The notes under the pieces are model-generated. The model was given only the letters and a program-made list of their open reading frames with translations, searched no databases and had not been told where the DNA came from. Source: an uncultured Verrucomicrobiales bacterium (GTDB lineage: Bacteria; Verrucomicrobiota; Verrucomicrobiia; Verrucomicrobiales; Akkermansiaceae). From it: a DNA stretch of 55,229 nt. This document shows positions 9,852-18,171 of this stretch, in pieces (positions within the stretch are counted from its first letter, which is position 1; the number at the start of each line of letters is the position of its first letter). The stretch spans positions 1 through 55,229 of the forward strand of contig CALLLS010000044.1 of the NCBI GenBank assembly GCA_938008215.1, read 5' to 3'. The position numbers and the translations under genes were made by a program.

Positions 9852-9880
9852 GCAGTGCAGAAAGCGCTTTTCAGCACAGC
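9852..9880 (+). other. Imperfect hairpin between the RND permease and the YlbF-like gene
   Basis: The 164-bp gap holds arms GCAGTGCAG (9852-9860) and CAGCACAGC (9872-9880), which pair except for two A-A mismatches. They are capped by AAA/TTT around the palindrome AAAGCGCTTT (9861-9870). No T run follows, so a simple terminator is unlikely; it may be a leader structure of the downstream gene. Confidence 0.35.
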
Positions 9881-9948
9881 CTATTATAACAATAAAATAA
9901 TAAAAAAATCCTGCCTATTTCTTACATCCATGCTATTTATAGATTAAT

Positions 9949-10389
9949 ATGAGTATTTTAAGTACAGAATCTACAGTGATGGAAAAAACGATTCGCCTCT
10001 GCGAAGCTATTGTTGATGATACAGAATTTAAGGCAATGCATGGTAACGTAGAAGCCTTTCTATCTAATGACAAGGCACGTGAAGCTTACAAAAACGTTCA
10101 TGAAAAGGGTGCTGAGCTACAAGACAAGCAACGTATAGGAGTAGAACTTACCGCACAGGAAATGACAGACTTTGAGCTTTCCCGTGAAGAACTTTTTCAA
10201 AATCAGACCGTAGTCTCTTTTATGGAAGCGCAACAAAAACTCCAATCTCTTCAAAAATCTGTTAATGATTATCTAGGTCTCACTATTGAGCTAGGTCGCG
10301 TCCCAACAGATGAAGAACTAATGGCAGCAAGCTCTGAAGGTGGATGCTGTGGCGGCTCAGGCGGTAGCGGCGGCGGATGTGGCTGCTAA
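9949..10389 (+). CDS. YlbF/YmcA-family protein with a C-terminal Gly/Cys tail
   Basis: A 146-residue, mainly helical protein of the YlbF/YmcA type. The region from about 8 to 112 shows the family's repeated amphipathic helices (for example VSFMEAQQKLQSLQKSVNDYL). In Bacillus the relatives YlbF and YmcA form the Ric complex with YaaT, which binds iron-sulfur clusters and affects RNA decay. Here the last 16 residues are Gly/Ser/Cys only, with Cys at 133, 134, 144 and 146, which suggests metal or Fe-S binding. No YaaT homologue is seen nearby. Monocistronic, with its own terminator. Confidence 0.82.
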   Translation: MSILSTESTVMEKTIRLCEAIVDDTEFKAMHGNVEAFLSNDKAREAYKNVHEKGAELQDKQRIGVELTAQEMTDFELSREELFQNQTVVSFMEAQQKLQSLQKSVNDYLGLTIELGRVPTDEELMAASSEGGCCGGSGGSGGGCGC

Positions 10390-10413
10390 GCTTTAGCAAA
10401 TCTGATTAAACTG

Positions 10414-10444
10414 AAAAAAGGCGATTCGATGAATCGCCTTTTTT
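10414..10444. terminator. Bidirectional terminator between the YlbF-like and MalY/PatB genes
   Basis: Perfect arms GGCGATTC (10420-10427) and GAATCGCC (10431-10438), with an A run before (10414-10419) and a T run after (10439-10444). It can stop transcripts from both convergent genes. Confidence 0.92.
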
Positions 10445-10479
10445 GTCCCCCCGCTACACTAGCAAGAAGACTGTAACCC

Positions 10480-11619
10480 TTAGAAATTCACACTCTTCAT
10501 TTTCTCCAGCCCCACTTCAATCCTTGCTCTGGGAGAACCAAAGTTGAAACGGCAACACCCTGCCCTTCCGAAATAAGAGCCGTCTGAGAGAAAGATTCCT
10601 GCTTTTTCTTCAAAAATTCTCGCTGGGTTATCCACTTTCATTTCACGGAAATCCATCCAAGAAAGGTAAGTGGCTTCCATGTTCATGGTCTCTACTTCAG
10701 AGAAATTCTCGTTCATGAATGTCTTAACCAAATCGTAATTCCCTTTTAAATAAGACATCAACTCCTTTCGCCAAGGTTCTCCATGGCGATAAGCTGCTTC
10801 CGCTGCATAATATGAAATACAGTTAATTTCAGGCAAGGTATGCCCCCTTGCAGTAATAAATTTTTTACGAAGCGAGGCATCCTTAATTACAGCATAAGAA
10901 TACCCTAAACCAGCGATATTATATGTTTTACTAGGTGCTAGAAGGGTAATTATGTGCTTTTGAAACTCTTCTGGGAGGCGTAATGCCGAGTAATGAGGCG
11001 TGCTCTCATCATCAAAAATCATGTCTGCATGGATCTCATCAGAAACTAAGATAAGATTATGACGGTGACAAAACTCCACGAGCTTTATGACGTCCTCTTT
11101 AGGGAACACTCTGCCTAAGGGGTTTTGCGGATTACAGAAAAGAAAGAGCTTCGTCTTAGGCGTCACCATTGCCTCCATCATTTCCCAATCCATTCCTGCT
11201 ACACCCTTTTTTATAGTGTGATTCACAGAAATTAGCTCTAACCCTGCATCCTTATGAACCCCTAAGAATGGTGGGTATATCGGCACACAGGTCATGAGCG
11301 CATCTCCAGGCTCTGCAAAAGCCCTCGCAGCGAGAGACAGAGCAGGCACTAGTCCACCTAAATGAACAATGTCATCCTTCCTTATATCAGCACCTTGCTT
11401 CTCAGCTAAATACTCAATAATAGCTTCCTCTAGTCCTTCATGTGGAACCGCATAGCCAAAAACGCCATGCTTCACACGCTCCTCAATTGCAGACACCACT
11501 TCTGGAGGTGATACGAAGTCCAAATCTGCCACCCAGTAAGGATCTAAGTCTGTCCGCCTATCCCACTTCAGAGAGCCTGTGCCGCGTCTAGGGATGATAG
11601 TATCAAAATCGTATTTCAT
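10480..11619 (-). CDS. MalY/PatB-family PLP-dependent cystathionine beta-lyase
   Basis: Fold-type I pyridoxal-phosphate enzyme, expected to cleave the C-S bond of cystathionine or related thioethers to a thiol, pyruvate and ammonia. The 379 residues carry the PLP lysine in APSKTYN (Lys231), the PLP-ring aspartate in SDEIH (193-197), CNPQNPLGR (162-170) and the carboxylate-binding arginine in FGSPR (364). The N-terminal RGTGSLKWD is typical of the MalY/PatB subgroup. An aminotransferase role cannot be excluded. Its ATG overlaps the Hsp33 stop by 4 bp, so the two are probably translationally coupled. Confidence 0.93.
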   Translation of the reverse strand: MKYDFDTIIPRRGTGSLKWDRRTDLDPYWVADLDFVSPPEVVSAIEERVKHGVFGYAVPHEGLEEAIIEYLAEKQGADIRKDDIVHLGGLVPALSLAARAFAEPGDALMTCVPIYPPFLGVHKDAGLELISVNHTIKKGVAGMDWEMMEAMVTPKTKLFLFCNPQNPLGRVFPKEDVIKLVEFCHRHNLILVSDEIHADMIFDDESTPHYSALRLPEEFQKHIITLLAPSKTYNIAGLGYSYAVIKDASLRKKFITARGHTLPEINCISYYAAEAAYRHGEPWRKELMSYLKGNYDLVKTFMNENFSEVETMNMEATYLSWMDFREMKVDNPARIFEEKAGIFLSDGSYFGRAGCCRFNFGSPRARIEVGLEKMKSVNF

Positions 11620-12413
11620 GAGTTAATAAATTGTTCCATTGTAATCGTATGAGATGCACCACAACGCGGACATTGAGCTGTAATAACGGTGTCACCCTGA
11701 AAAAGTTTTTCAGGATCATCCTTGTAACCTCGGAGAGCTGGCAGAATGCGATCAGCATTACAACCACAGAAAAATCTGAATTTGCGTGTTTCTAAAACCT
11801 TAGTTTCCTCTTCTTCTATAAGCTTAGCTGCCCGCTCCTCGCTCAACGCATCAAACCACTCTTTATCATAATCAGGCTGAGTGGCAAAGAGAACGAATTC
11901 TTCATTAGGTAGCTCGAAGCACTTTCCTGGTCTCTGTTCAGACTGCTCATAAAAATGGTTTATCCAATCGAGAGGGTTAGTTCCCTCCACCTCGATGGTA
12001 GAAGTTCTTGCCTCAGTCCCAGTAGCTAGCGTCTGAGAATAAAGGAAATTCCGATCCGGTTCACGCACATCCTCTGTAAATACTCTGCCTGTAATAAACT
12101 CGTTAACACTCCCTCCTGAAACAAAGAGGTTCGCGCGCGGTGCCCTTAGATTAGCAGTCCATGCTATCGTCTCCTTCCAAGGTCTCGCTACCAGATGAAG
12201 AGTAAGGACAGACATCATAGATTTTAACATCAGATCTAAGCGCTCATCATACTTCAGTTTATTTTCCATCAAGTGTAGATAATAGTCCGTATAAATATCT
12301 GAGAAAGAGCCTCTCACTACTAATACATTCCTATGTCTCACGAAGATTGACTCGATCTCTGTGAAATCCTCTGCTGGCTTAATCTCCTGCTCTTCAGACA
12401 TTGTAGAATACAT
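11616..12413 (-). CDS. hslO: Hsp33 redox-regulated chaperone
   Basis: Cytosolic holdase that is off when its four cysteines hold zinc and switches on when they are oxidised. The zinc site is complete: CGC (Cys216, Cys218) and CPRC (Cys248, Cys251). The N-terminal body has the Hsp33 signature around LVVRGSFSD (31-39). Length is 265 residues, slightly shorter than the usual 290. A second in-frame ATG at 12401 (MSEEQE) is equally plausible as a start. Coupling to a sulfur-amino-acid lyase suggests a shared role in redox or sulfur stress (inference). Confidence 0.93.
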   Translation of the reverse strand: MYSTMSEEQEIKPAEDFTEIESIFVRHRNVLVVRGSFSDIYTDYYLHLMENKLKYDERLDLMLKSMMSVLTLHLVARPWKETIAWTANLRAPRANLFVSGGSVNEFITGRVFTEDVREPDRNFLYSQTLATGTEARTSTIEVEGTNPLDWINHFYEQSEQRPGKCFELPNEEFVLFATQPDYDKEWFDALSEERAAKLIEEEETKVLETRKFRFFCGCNADRILPALRGYKDDPEKLFQGDTVITAQCPRCGASHTITMEQFINS

Positions 12414-12467
12414 GTCTCATGTTTAGAAATGCGCAACTTTAAAAAATAAGAAGCATTTTCAGAACGT

Positions 12468-12497
12468 AAAAAAAAGCCCACTAAAGTGAGCTTTTTT
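12468..12497. terminator. Terminator downstream of the Lys/Ser-rich lipoprotein gene
   Basis: Arms AGCCCACT (12475-12482) and AGTGAGCT (12485-12492) pair with one mismatch. An A run lies to the left (12468-12475), which is the T run of a minus-strand terminator, and a T run to the right. It begins about 20 bp past the stop of the gene ending at 12518. Confidence 0.75.
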
Positions 12498-12517
12498 GAA
12501 TAAATAAATTTACCCAG

Positions 12518-13051
12518 TTATTTCACAACCTGTGACAACCTTAATTCTAGAGAAATATTCTGATCTAAGGAGCCAGCTTCAGAAGTGATCCTCGGAAGAT
12601 CTATAATCGGCGCAGCTGTAGGTGTAGACTTATAAACTGGAGTTGGAGCTGACAAAGTCGCCTTAGGAAGACTCGGTGTAGTAGTTATCGGGGTAGTAGT
12701 TATATCAGAAATGCTAGGCACTGAAGGAATAGACGGCACTTTAGGTTTAGGAAGAGTGGCTGATGATGAACTTTCAGCTTTGACAGTGGGTTTAAAGGTC
12801 TCTTGCGCATCAATTTTAGCTAGAATCGCTTCTTCACTTTGCGGCTTAATATAGCTCTTCTTTTTTGGAGAAGAATAATTTGAAGAACTCTTTTTCTTCT
12901 TTGCTTTATATGATGAGGTAGTAGACTTTTTTTTGCTATTTACCTGTTTCGTCGGCGTTACAGAGTCGGCGGTCGATAAGTCTTTTGTCGTTTGGCAAGA
13001 AACAGCAAAAAACGTGAATAACCCTAAAGTGATTAAAAAAATATTTTTCAT
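12518..13051 (-). CDS. Hypothetical Lys/Ser/Thr/Pro-rich lipoprotein
   Basis: Not recognised. The N-terminus MKNIFLITLGLFTFFAVSC is a lipoprotein signal with Cys19 as the likely lipid-modified residue. A Lys/Ser/Tyr-rich basic stretch follows (about 38-72), then a Pro/Thr/Ser-rich low-complexity region (about 95-155) and a short acidic C-terminus. No catalytic motif is seen. The basic patch after the lipid anchor could bind peptidoglycan or anionic polysaccharide (inference only). It is divergent from the polysaccharide deacetylase lipoprotein gene. Confidence 0.75.
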   Translation of the reverse strand: MKNIFLITLGLFTFFAVSCQTTKDLSTADSVTPTKQVNSKKKSTTSSYKAKKKKSSSNYSSPKKKSYIKPQSEEAILAKIDAQETFKPTVKAESSSSATLPKPKVPSIPSVPSISDITTTPITTTPSLPKATLSAPTPVYKSTPTAAPIIDLPRITSEAGSLDQNISLELRLSQVVK

Positions 13052-13150
13052 ACAGGTTCTTAGATTGGCAAAGAGATAATAAATTCACAACAATTTAAAA
13101 TCTCTAATTTTTTTAGCGAAATGACTCAATAAGAAGAGCGCATTTTTTAT

Positions 13151-13192
13151 ATTGTCATCTGAATAAGAAGCGTACATCTGTACCATGACAAT
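13151..13192 (+). promoter_or_regulatory. 8-bp inverted repeat just upstream of the polysaccharide deacetylase gene
   Basis: Arms ATTGTCAT (13151-13158) and ATGACAAT (13185-13192) are perfect reverse complements, with an inner small hairpin GTAC-atct-GTAC (13173-13184). The element ends 6 bp before the deacetylase ATG. It would either block or structure the start region, or act as an operator. Confidence 0.4.
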
Positions 13193-13198
13193 TCCTTC

Positions 13199-13978
13199 AT
13201 GAAGCCTTTAACTCTAAAAATACTTACTATGACACTATTATTTACTCTCCTCGCTCTAACGAGTTGCTCCGTATTAGGTAATGACAAAAGTCTCCCGGAA
13301 GCTCCTACCTCCACTCATAATTCGTCATACGTAAAACCACCATACGCTCCGCAAATAACGAATCAAGTCACTTGGTCCAGTGGACGAAGTGACTTGAAAA
13401 TTTTAGCAATGACATTTGACGATGGACCTCACCCACAAAACACCCCTCGCTTACTAGACATGCTGAAACAAAGAGGTATCAAAGCAACCTTTTTTACTAT
13501 AGGGCGTAGTGTGGATCTTTACCCTGCTATTGCTAAACGCATTGTAGATGAAGGGCATGAAATAGGGAACCATACTTACACACATGGAAACCTCTCAAAA
13601 ATGTCTGAAAGAGGAGTTAGAAAAGAATTAGATAAAGGGAAAGAGGCCATCCTCAGAGCAACTGGTGTTCTCCCACGTATAATGCGCCCACCATATGGAG
13701 CTCTCTATAATAACCAACGTCAATGGGTATTGGACGCCTATGGTTATCCTACAATTCTCTGGTCAGTTGACCCAATGGATTGGAAAGACCGCAATGCAAG
13801 CATTGTGTCTAACAGATTAATCAGCCGCGCTAGCCCTGGTGGCATCTTATTAGCGCATGATCTTCATAAGACAACAGTAGACGCTATGCCTACTACTTTT
13901 GATACACTATTAGCTCAGGGGTATAAATTCGTTACCGTTTCCCAGCTCATACGCCTTACATCACAGGCACAACAATAG
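13199..13978 (+). CDS. Polysaccharide deacetylase (NodB/CE4) lipoprotein
   Basis: Predicted metal-dependent N- or O-deacetylase acting on peptidoglycan or another polysaccharide in the envelope. The lipoprotein signal ends in LTSC (Cys23). All five CE4 motifs are present: TFDDGP (72-77, catalytic base and metal Asp), HTYTH (125-129, metal histidines), RPPYG (163-167), DPMDWKD (191-197) and LLAHD (217-221, catalytic His220). The 259 residues fit a single NodB domain. The substrate cannot be told from the sequence. Confidence 0.93.
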   Translation: MKPLTLKILTMTLLFTLLALTSCSVLGNDKSLPEAPTSTHNSSYVKPPYAPQITNQVTWSSGRSDLKILAMTFDDGPHPQNTPRLLDMLKQRGIKATFFTIGRSVDLYPAIAKRIVDEGHEIGNHTYTHGNLSKMSERGVRKELDKGKEAILRATGVLPRIMRPPYGALYNNQRQWVLDAYGYPTILWSVDPMDWKDRNASIVSNRLISRASPGGILLAHDLHKTTVDAMPTTFDTLLAQGYKFVTVSQLIRLTSQAQQ

Positions 13979-14033
13979 CATCTATAGAAGATCCTTAGAT
14001 AGAAACAAACGTAGCTTCATCGCCAGAAAGTTA

Positions 14034-15053
14034 CTAAAACAGATCTTCCTGTGCTTTCTTTGGCATTGGTGCCCCCACCTTTTCATACGCTATTGGTAAT
14101 ATAACACGTCCTCTAGGGGTACGTTTCATAAAGCCTTGCATGATTAGAAAAGGCTCATGCACCTCTTCTAGAGTAGATGCATCCTCGCCAAGAGCGACGG
14201 CAAGGGAACTCAACCCTACCGGTCCTCCATTAAATTTATAAATAGTAGTCTCTAAAATACGCTTATCCATTTCATCTAAGCCATCATCATCAATGTCTAT
14301 CATCTCCAGGGCGGCAGTAGCTACCGCCCCTGTAATGTTTCCTTTCGCTCTTACTTGAGCGTAATCTCTCACCCAACGCAATAAATTATTAGCTATCCTA
14401 GGCGTCCCTCTGGACCTTGTTCCTATCGCGTGAGCCCCTTCCTGATCAATTTCCACCTTAAGTAATTTAGCAGATCTATTAATTATCACGATCAACTCCT
14501 TTGCGCTATAGTAACTCAATCTATTGATAAGCCCAAACCTACTTCTCAGAGGAGCTGTGAGCATCCCAGAGCGAGTAGTAGCCGCCACAAGAGTAAATTT
14601 CGGCAGATTAAGCTGTATGGATCTTGCAGAAGGTCCTGAGTCTATAATTATATCCAGGCGATAATCTTCCATTGCGGGATAAAGATACTCCTCCACGGAT
14701 GGGTGCAATCTATGAACTTCGTCAATGAAGAGAACATCTCCCCTTTGTAAATTAGTCAGAATACCTGCGAGGTCTGCTGCTTTTTCTATCTGAGGACCTG
14801 ATGTAGTATGCATATTTGACCCTGCCACTGTAGCGATAATATTAGATAAAGTCGTTTTCCCAAGTCCTGGAGGACCAGAAAGAAGGATATGCTCTAATAC
14901 ATCATCTCTTTTTTTAGCGGCTTCCACCATGAGGATAAGACGCTCTGTTATTTTCTCCTGCCCGTGAAAATCCTCAAAACCAGGAGGGCGCAAGCTCTGC
15001 TCAAAGTTTCCATCATCCGTGGGCATTGAAGGGTTTGGATTAATATCTTCCAT
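14034..15053 (-). CDS. ruvB: Holliday junction branch migration ATPase RuvB
   Basis: Hexameric motor that drives branch migration with RuvA. The 339 residues include Walker A GPPGLGKT (60-67), Walker B DEVH (111-114), sensor-1 AATTRSG (156-162) followed by PLRSRFG with the arginine finger region, and the C-terminal winged helix with RTPRGR (near 313-318). The N-terminal [12 protein letters not shown] is typical. ruvA and ruvC are not adjacent. Confidence 0.98.
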   Translation of the reverse strand: MEDINPNPSMPTDDGNFEQSLRPPGFEDFHGQEKITERLILMVEAAKKRDDVLEHILLSGPPGLGKTTLSNIIATVAGSNMHTTSGPQIEKAADLAGILTNLQRGDVLFIDEVHRLHPSVEEYLYPAMEDYRLDIIIDSGPSARSIQLNLPKFTLVAATTRSGMLTAPLRSRFGLINRLSYYSAKELIVIINRSAKLLKVEIDQEGAHAIGTRSRGTPRIANNLLRWVRDYAQVRAKGNITGAVATAALEMIDIDDDGLDEMDKRILETTIYKFNGGPVGLSSLAVALGEDASTLEEVHEPFLIMQGFMKRTPRGRVILPIAYEKVGAPMPKKAQEDLF

Positions 15054-15163
15054 GTACTATAAATAAGATACAGAAAAGAGCGCACATGAAACTTAAAAAC
15101 TAATGATTTTACTTTACAGGTATATTAAGACATGAATAGTCTAAGAATCCTAAAATTTATATC

Positions 15164-15328
15164 ATGAAAGTACTTTCATCTCTAGCCTCTATGAAGCGTC
15201 GTCACGCCGCAAGTCAAGTTGTGCGCCGCAAGGGAACGCTCTACGTCATTAATAAAATAGATCCAAGAATGAAAGCTCGCCAAGGCAGAACGAAAGGTAC
15301 AAAACTTTCTAAGAAAGGCGTTAAGTAA
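15164..15328 (+). CDS. rpmJ: Ribosomal protein bL36, Cys-free type
   Basis: Smallest large-subunit ribosomal protein. The 54-residue reading frame begins [14 protein letters not shown], continues [13 protein letters not shown] and ends the core at MKARQG, all matching bL36. The zinc-binding Cys and His of the standard form are replaced (for example Asn where YVIC is usual), so this is the zinc-independent version. A 13-residue basic extension ([14 protein letters not shown]) follows the core. It is monocistronic with its own terminator. A second, Cys-containing copy may exist elsewhere in the genome. Confidence 0.92.
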   Translation: MKVLSSLASMKRRHAASQVVRRKGTLYVINKIDPRMKARQGRTKGTKLSKKGVK

Positions 15329-15351
15329 ATAACTCTTCTCTTTAAAAAATG

Positions 15352-15380
15352 AATCCAACCTTAGTGTTGGATTTTTTTTT
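15352..15380 (+). terminator. Rho-independent terminator after rpmJ
   Basis: Perfect arms AATCCAAC (15352-15359) and GTTGGATT (15366-15373) with a six-base loop and a T run through 15380, 23 bp after the stop. The rest of the 231-bp gap up to 15559 shows nothing definite. Confidence 0.9.
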
Positions 15381-15559
15381 AGAAACAGCCTCTATACAAA
15401 GGCGTCTTCGACATTTTAGCCTAAAAAGAGAAAAAAGTCTCTCAAATCAACAAATATACTAGCAGTTTTTGTAGCCAAGCCATTCCATTTGGTTATAACT
15501 CTCTAACCATATTAAACTTCAATCCTCAAAAATAGAAATATCTTACAATCAAATAAACT

Positions 15560-16372
15560 ATGAAAAAAACTAAAATCCTCATCGGACTCGCATGCCTCTC
15601 TCTTTGGTCATGTGAAAAAGTAAAAGAAACCGCAGCAGCAGCAGCTGACGCATCAAAAGACGTAGCTAAAGAGTCAGGTAGCACAATCGTAGATAGCGCT
15701 AAAGAGGCGGGAGCTGCCGTAATGGATGGTTCTAAAGACCTGAAAACAGCACTTAAAGAAGTAGGTTCCTCTGCTGCTGACACCGTAAAAGAAGGCGCGA
15801 AAAGCGCAGGCAACACAACATTAGAAACCGTAAAAGAGGCTGCAGGCCTGACTAAGGAAGGAGCAGACGCACTCATAGAAGGCGCGGAAGAAGCTGGCGA
15901 CACAATCGAAGGCGAAGCTGAAACTACAGATGACGCTATTATAGACGATGCTCAGTCCGCCGGAGAAACAACCGCTGACGACTCTGGCACTGTTGCAGAT
16001 GAAGCTGAATCAGCAGGTGATGCGATCGTAGACGACGCTCAGTCTGCTGGCGATTCCGTTGTAGATGGAGCTAAGTCTGCAGGTGGCGCAGTTGCTGACA
16101 GTGCAGGTTCTGTTTTAGATGGAGCTAAATCTTTAGGCGGCTCTGCGATAGACGGAGTTAAGTCTGCAGGTAGTGCAGTTACTGGCGGTGCAGGTTCTGT
16201 TTTAGATGGAGCTAAATCTTTAGGTGGCTCTGCGATAGACGGAGTTAAGTCTGCAGGTAGTGCAGTGGCTGACGGTGCAGGTTCTGTTGTAGATAGAGCT
16301 AAATCTTTAGGTGGCTCTGCGATAGACGGAGTTAAGTCTGCTGGCGATGCAGTTGAAAAAGCTGCTGAGTAA
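15560..16372 (+). CDS. Repeat-rich Ala/Gly/Asp lipoprotein, LEA-like
   Basis: Function not recognised. The N-terminus (MKKTKILIGLACLSLWSC) is a lipoprotein signal with Cys18 as anchor. The rest is about 250 residues of low-complexity, amphipathic, roughly 11-residue repeats (for example VVDGAKSAGGA, then SVLDGAKSLGG), resembling late-embryogenesis-abundant or apolipoprotein-like helices. From about residue 182 the protein is three copies of a 29-residue unit. Such proteins are often disordered until bound to membranes or dried; a role in envelope spacing or desiccation protection is inference. The gene has its own terminator. Confidence 0.8.
   Translation: MKKTKILIGLACLSLWSCEKVKETAAAAADASKDVAKESGSTIVDSAKEAGAAVMDGSKDLKTALKEVGSSAADTVKEGAKSAGNTTLETVKEAAGLTKEGADALIEGAEEAGDTIEGEAETTDDAIIDDAQSAGETTADDSGTVADEAESAGDAIVDDAQSAGDSVVDGAKSAGGAVADSAGSVLDGAKSLGGSAIDGVKSAGSAVTGGAGSVLDGAKSLGGSAIDGVKSAGSAVADGAGSVVDRAKSLGGSAIDGVKSAGDAVEKAAE
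16103..16363 (+). repeat. Three tandem 87-bp coding repeats
   Basis: Copies start at 16103, 16190 and 16277, each beginning GCAGGTTCTGTT. Copies 1 and 2 differ at only four positions by eye, and copy 3 diverges mainly at its end. The period is 29 codons, so copy-number change keeps the frame of the lipoprotein. The near identity points to recent duplication or ongoing conversion. Confidence 0.95.
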
Positions 16373-16396
16373 TCTCTTTGATAATCATTATAAAAA

Positions 16397-16427
16397 ACGG
16401 GCATGTGAAAGCATGCCCGTTTTTTTA
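16397..16427 (+). terminator. Rho-independent terminator after the repeat lipoprotein
   Basis: Perfect arms ACGGGCATG (16397-16405) and CATGCCCGT (16412-16420), loop of six, followed by a T run to about 16426. Confidence 0.93.
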
Positions 16428-16566
16428 TCCTCTTTTTTAACTTTAGAGCGCTCGATCACATTCTAAAATAATCTAGTTTTCCCAGTTGACAGAGAACCCT
16501 ACCCTGCTAACGTCCGCTTCCCTTTTTAGTTAAGAAAGTTAAATTTCTTGCTTGAAAAGTGGACAG

Positions 16567-16641
16567 GCTCTTGTAGCTCAGCGGTAGAGCGCATCCTTGG
16601 TAAGGATGAAGTCGGCAGTTCAAATCTGCTCAAGAGCTCCA
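16567..16641 (+). tRNA. tRNA-Thr (GGT anticodon)
   Basis: Acceptor GCTCTTG (16567-16573) pairs with CAAGAGC (16631-16637), followed by discriminator T and an encoded CCA (16639-16641). The anticodon stem CATCC/GGATG encloses the loop TTGGTAA with anticodon GGT. The T-loop TTCAAAT is present. It lies directly upstream of tuf, as threonine tRNA does in other bacterial tuf operons. Confidence 0.96.
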
Positions 16642-16717
16642 TCTCAGAACTACGAGAGATTAAACTAACTAAACCAGCATAAACAAATAGCCCAACAAGC
16701 TTACATCACTTAACGAT

Positions 16718-17902
16718 ATGGCAAAAGAAGCATTCGAAAGAAACAAGCCCCACGTCAACATTGGAACAATTGGACACGTTGACCATGGGAAAACAACACT
16801 CACCGCGGCGATCACGAACACGCTTGCTGATTCAGGATTAGCAGAAGCACAAGCATACGATCAAATCGATGGTGCTCCAGAAGAACGTGAACGCGGCATT
16901 ACAATTTCAACAGCTCACGTAGAGTACGAGACGGAAAAACGTCACTATGCACACGTAGACTGCCCAGGTCACGCCGATTATGTAAAAAACATGATTACAG
17001 GCGCTGCCCAAATGGACGGAGCTATCTTAGTTTGTTCAGCTGCAGACGGGCCAATGCCACAAACACGTGAGCACATTCTCCTTGCTCGCCAAGTAGGTGT
17101 CCCTGCTCTTGTCGTATTCCTTAATAAGGTAGACCAAGTTGATGATGAAGAGCTTCTCGAGCTAGTTGAAATGGAAGTTCGTGAACTTCTTAGCATGTAT
17201 GACTTCCCAGGTGATGACATCCCAGTAACAATGGGGTCAGCACTTAAAGCGCTTGAAGGTGACGCAACTCATAAGGAAAACATTCTTAAACTTATGGCTT
17301 CTGTTGATGAGTATATTCCTGAGCCAGAGCGCCCTATAGACAAAGATTTCCTTATGCCGATTGAAGATGTCTTCTCTATTGAAGGTCGCGGAACAGTTTG
17401 CACTGGACGTATTGAGCGTGGAATCGTTAAGAAGATGGAAGAAGTTGAGGTCGTGGGTATCAGAGACACTCAGAAAACAACTATCACAGACATCGAAATG
17501 TTCCGTAAGCTTCTTGATGAAGGACGCGCAGGAGACAACGTAGGACTTCTTGTTCGTGGTCTTAAAAAAGAAGATCTTGAGCGTGGTCAATGTATCGTGA
17601 AACCTGGGTCAGTAAACCCGCATACGACTTTCACCGCTGAAGTCTATGTTCTATCAAAAGATGAAGGTGGACGTCACACACCTTTCTTCTCTAACTATCG
17701 CCCACAGTTCTACTTCAGAACAACAGACGTAACAGGATCTATCTCTCTTCCTGATGGAGTGGAAATGGTTATGCCTGGAGATAATGTTACACTCACAATC
17801 GAGCTCATACAACCAATCGCTATGGAAAAAACTATGCGTTTCGCAATCCGAGAGGGCGGAAGAACGGTAGGAGCCGGTCGTGTAGGAGACATTATTAAAT
17901 AA
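16718..17902 (+). CDS. tuf: Elongation factor Tu
   Basis: GTPase that delivers aminoacyl-tRNA to the ribosome. The 394-residue length is canonical. G1 is GHVDHGKT (19-26), G2 lies around [10 protein letters not shown]3 is DCPGHADY (81-88) and G4 is NKVDQ (136-140). Domains II and III follow, with the usual ending [10 protein letters not shown]. It lies between tRNA-Thr and tRNA-Trp. The ATG at 16718 has no Shine-Dalgarno sequence. Two hairpins follow the gene. Confidence 0.99.
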   Translation: MAKEAFERNKPHVNIGTIGHVDHGKTTLTAAITNTLADSGLAEAQAYDQIDGAPEERERGITISTAHVEYETEKRHYAHVDCPGHADYVKNMITGAAQMDGAILVCSAADGPMPQTREHILLARQVGVPALVVFLNKVDQVDDEELLELVEMEVRELLSMYDFPGDDIPVTMGSALKALEGDATHKENILKLMASVDEYIPEPERPIDKDFLMPIEDVFSIEGRGTVCTGRIERGIVKKMEEVEVVGIRDTQKTTITDIEMFRKLLDEGRAGDNVGLLVRGLKKEDLERGQCIVKPGSVNPHTTFTAEVYVLSKDEGGRHTPFFSNYRPQFYFRTTDVTGSISLPDGVEMVMPGDNVTLTIELIQPIAMEKTMRFAIREGGRTVGAGRVGDIIK

Positions 17903-17912
17903 CACTAAAAGG

Positions 17913-17948
17913 GCAAGTAAGGCGCATCCGCTTTACTCGCTGGTTTTT
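17913..17948 (+). terminator. Terminator or attenuator after tuf
   Basis: Arms GCAAGTAAGGCG (17913-17924) and CGCTTTACTCGC (17929-17940) pair over 12 positions with one mismatch and one G-U pair around a 4-base loop. Five T follow at 17944-17948. Confidence 0.75.
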
Positions 17949-17950
17949 GA

Positions 17951-17983
17951 AAGGGGCAATCTGGCAAAAGTCAGTTGCCCCTT
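17951..17983 (+). other. Second hairpin after tuf
   Basis: Arms AAGGGGCAA (17951-17959) and TTGCCCCTT (17975-17983) pair perfectly and continue inward with CTG/CAG across one bulged T. No T run follows, so it may be a processing or protective hairpin between tuf and tRNA-Trp. Confidence 0.6.
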
Positions 17984-18048
17984 CCTAGCCTCAAAAACTT
18001 AAAACTGAATGTAACAAAAGAATTAATATTTAGAAAACTCAATTATAT

Positions 18049-18124
18049 AGGGGCATAGCTCAATTGGTAGAGTAGTGGTTTCCAAAACCATTGGTTGTGG
18101 GTTCGAGTCCCTCTGCCCCTGCCA
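18049..18124 (+). tRNA. tRNA-Trp (CCA anticodon)
   Basis: Acceptor AGGGGCA (18049-18055) pairs with TGCCCCT (18114-18120), then discriminator G and encoded CCA (18122-18124). The anticodon loop TTCCAAA gives anticodon CCA. D-arm TAGCTCAATTGGTAGA and T-loop TTCGAGT are standard. Position just before secE is common in bacteria. Confidence 0.97.
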
Positions 18125-18171
18125 CCAAATTCTAAGTAGTCAATAAATACTAATTCTCTCTAAAAATTAAA

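Noticed and set aside
16103-16363. Tandem repeats considered as a CRISPR array
   Set aside because: The units are contiguous 87-bp coding repeats with no unique spacers.
16039-16404. Minus-strand reading frame across the tandem repeats
   Set aside because: It is the antisense reading of the repeat lipoprotein, made of the same repeated unit, and would cross the terminator.
16496-16501. Consensus -35 box TTGACA upstream of tRNA-Thr
   Set aside because: A -10 box at the right distance (17 bp) reads AACGTC, a poor match, so no promoter was called, although transcription probably does start in this region.
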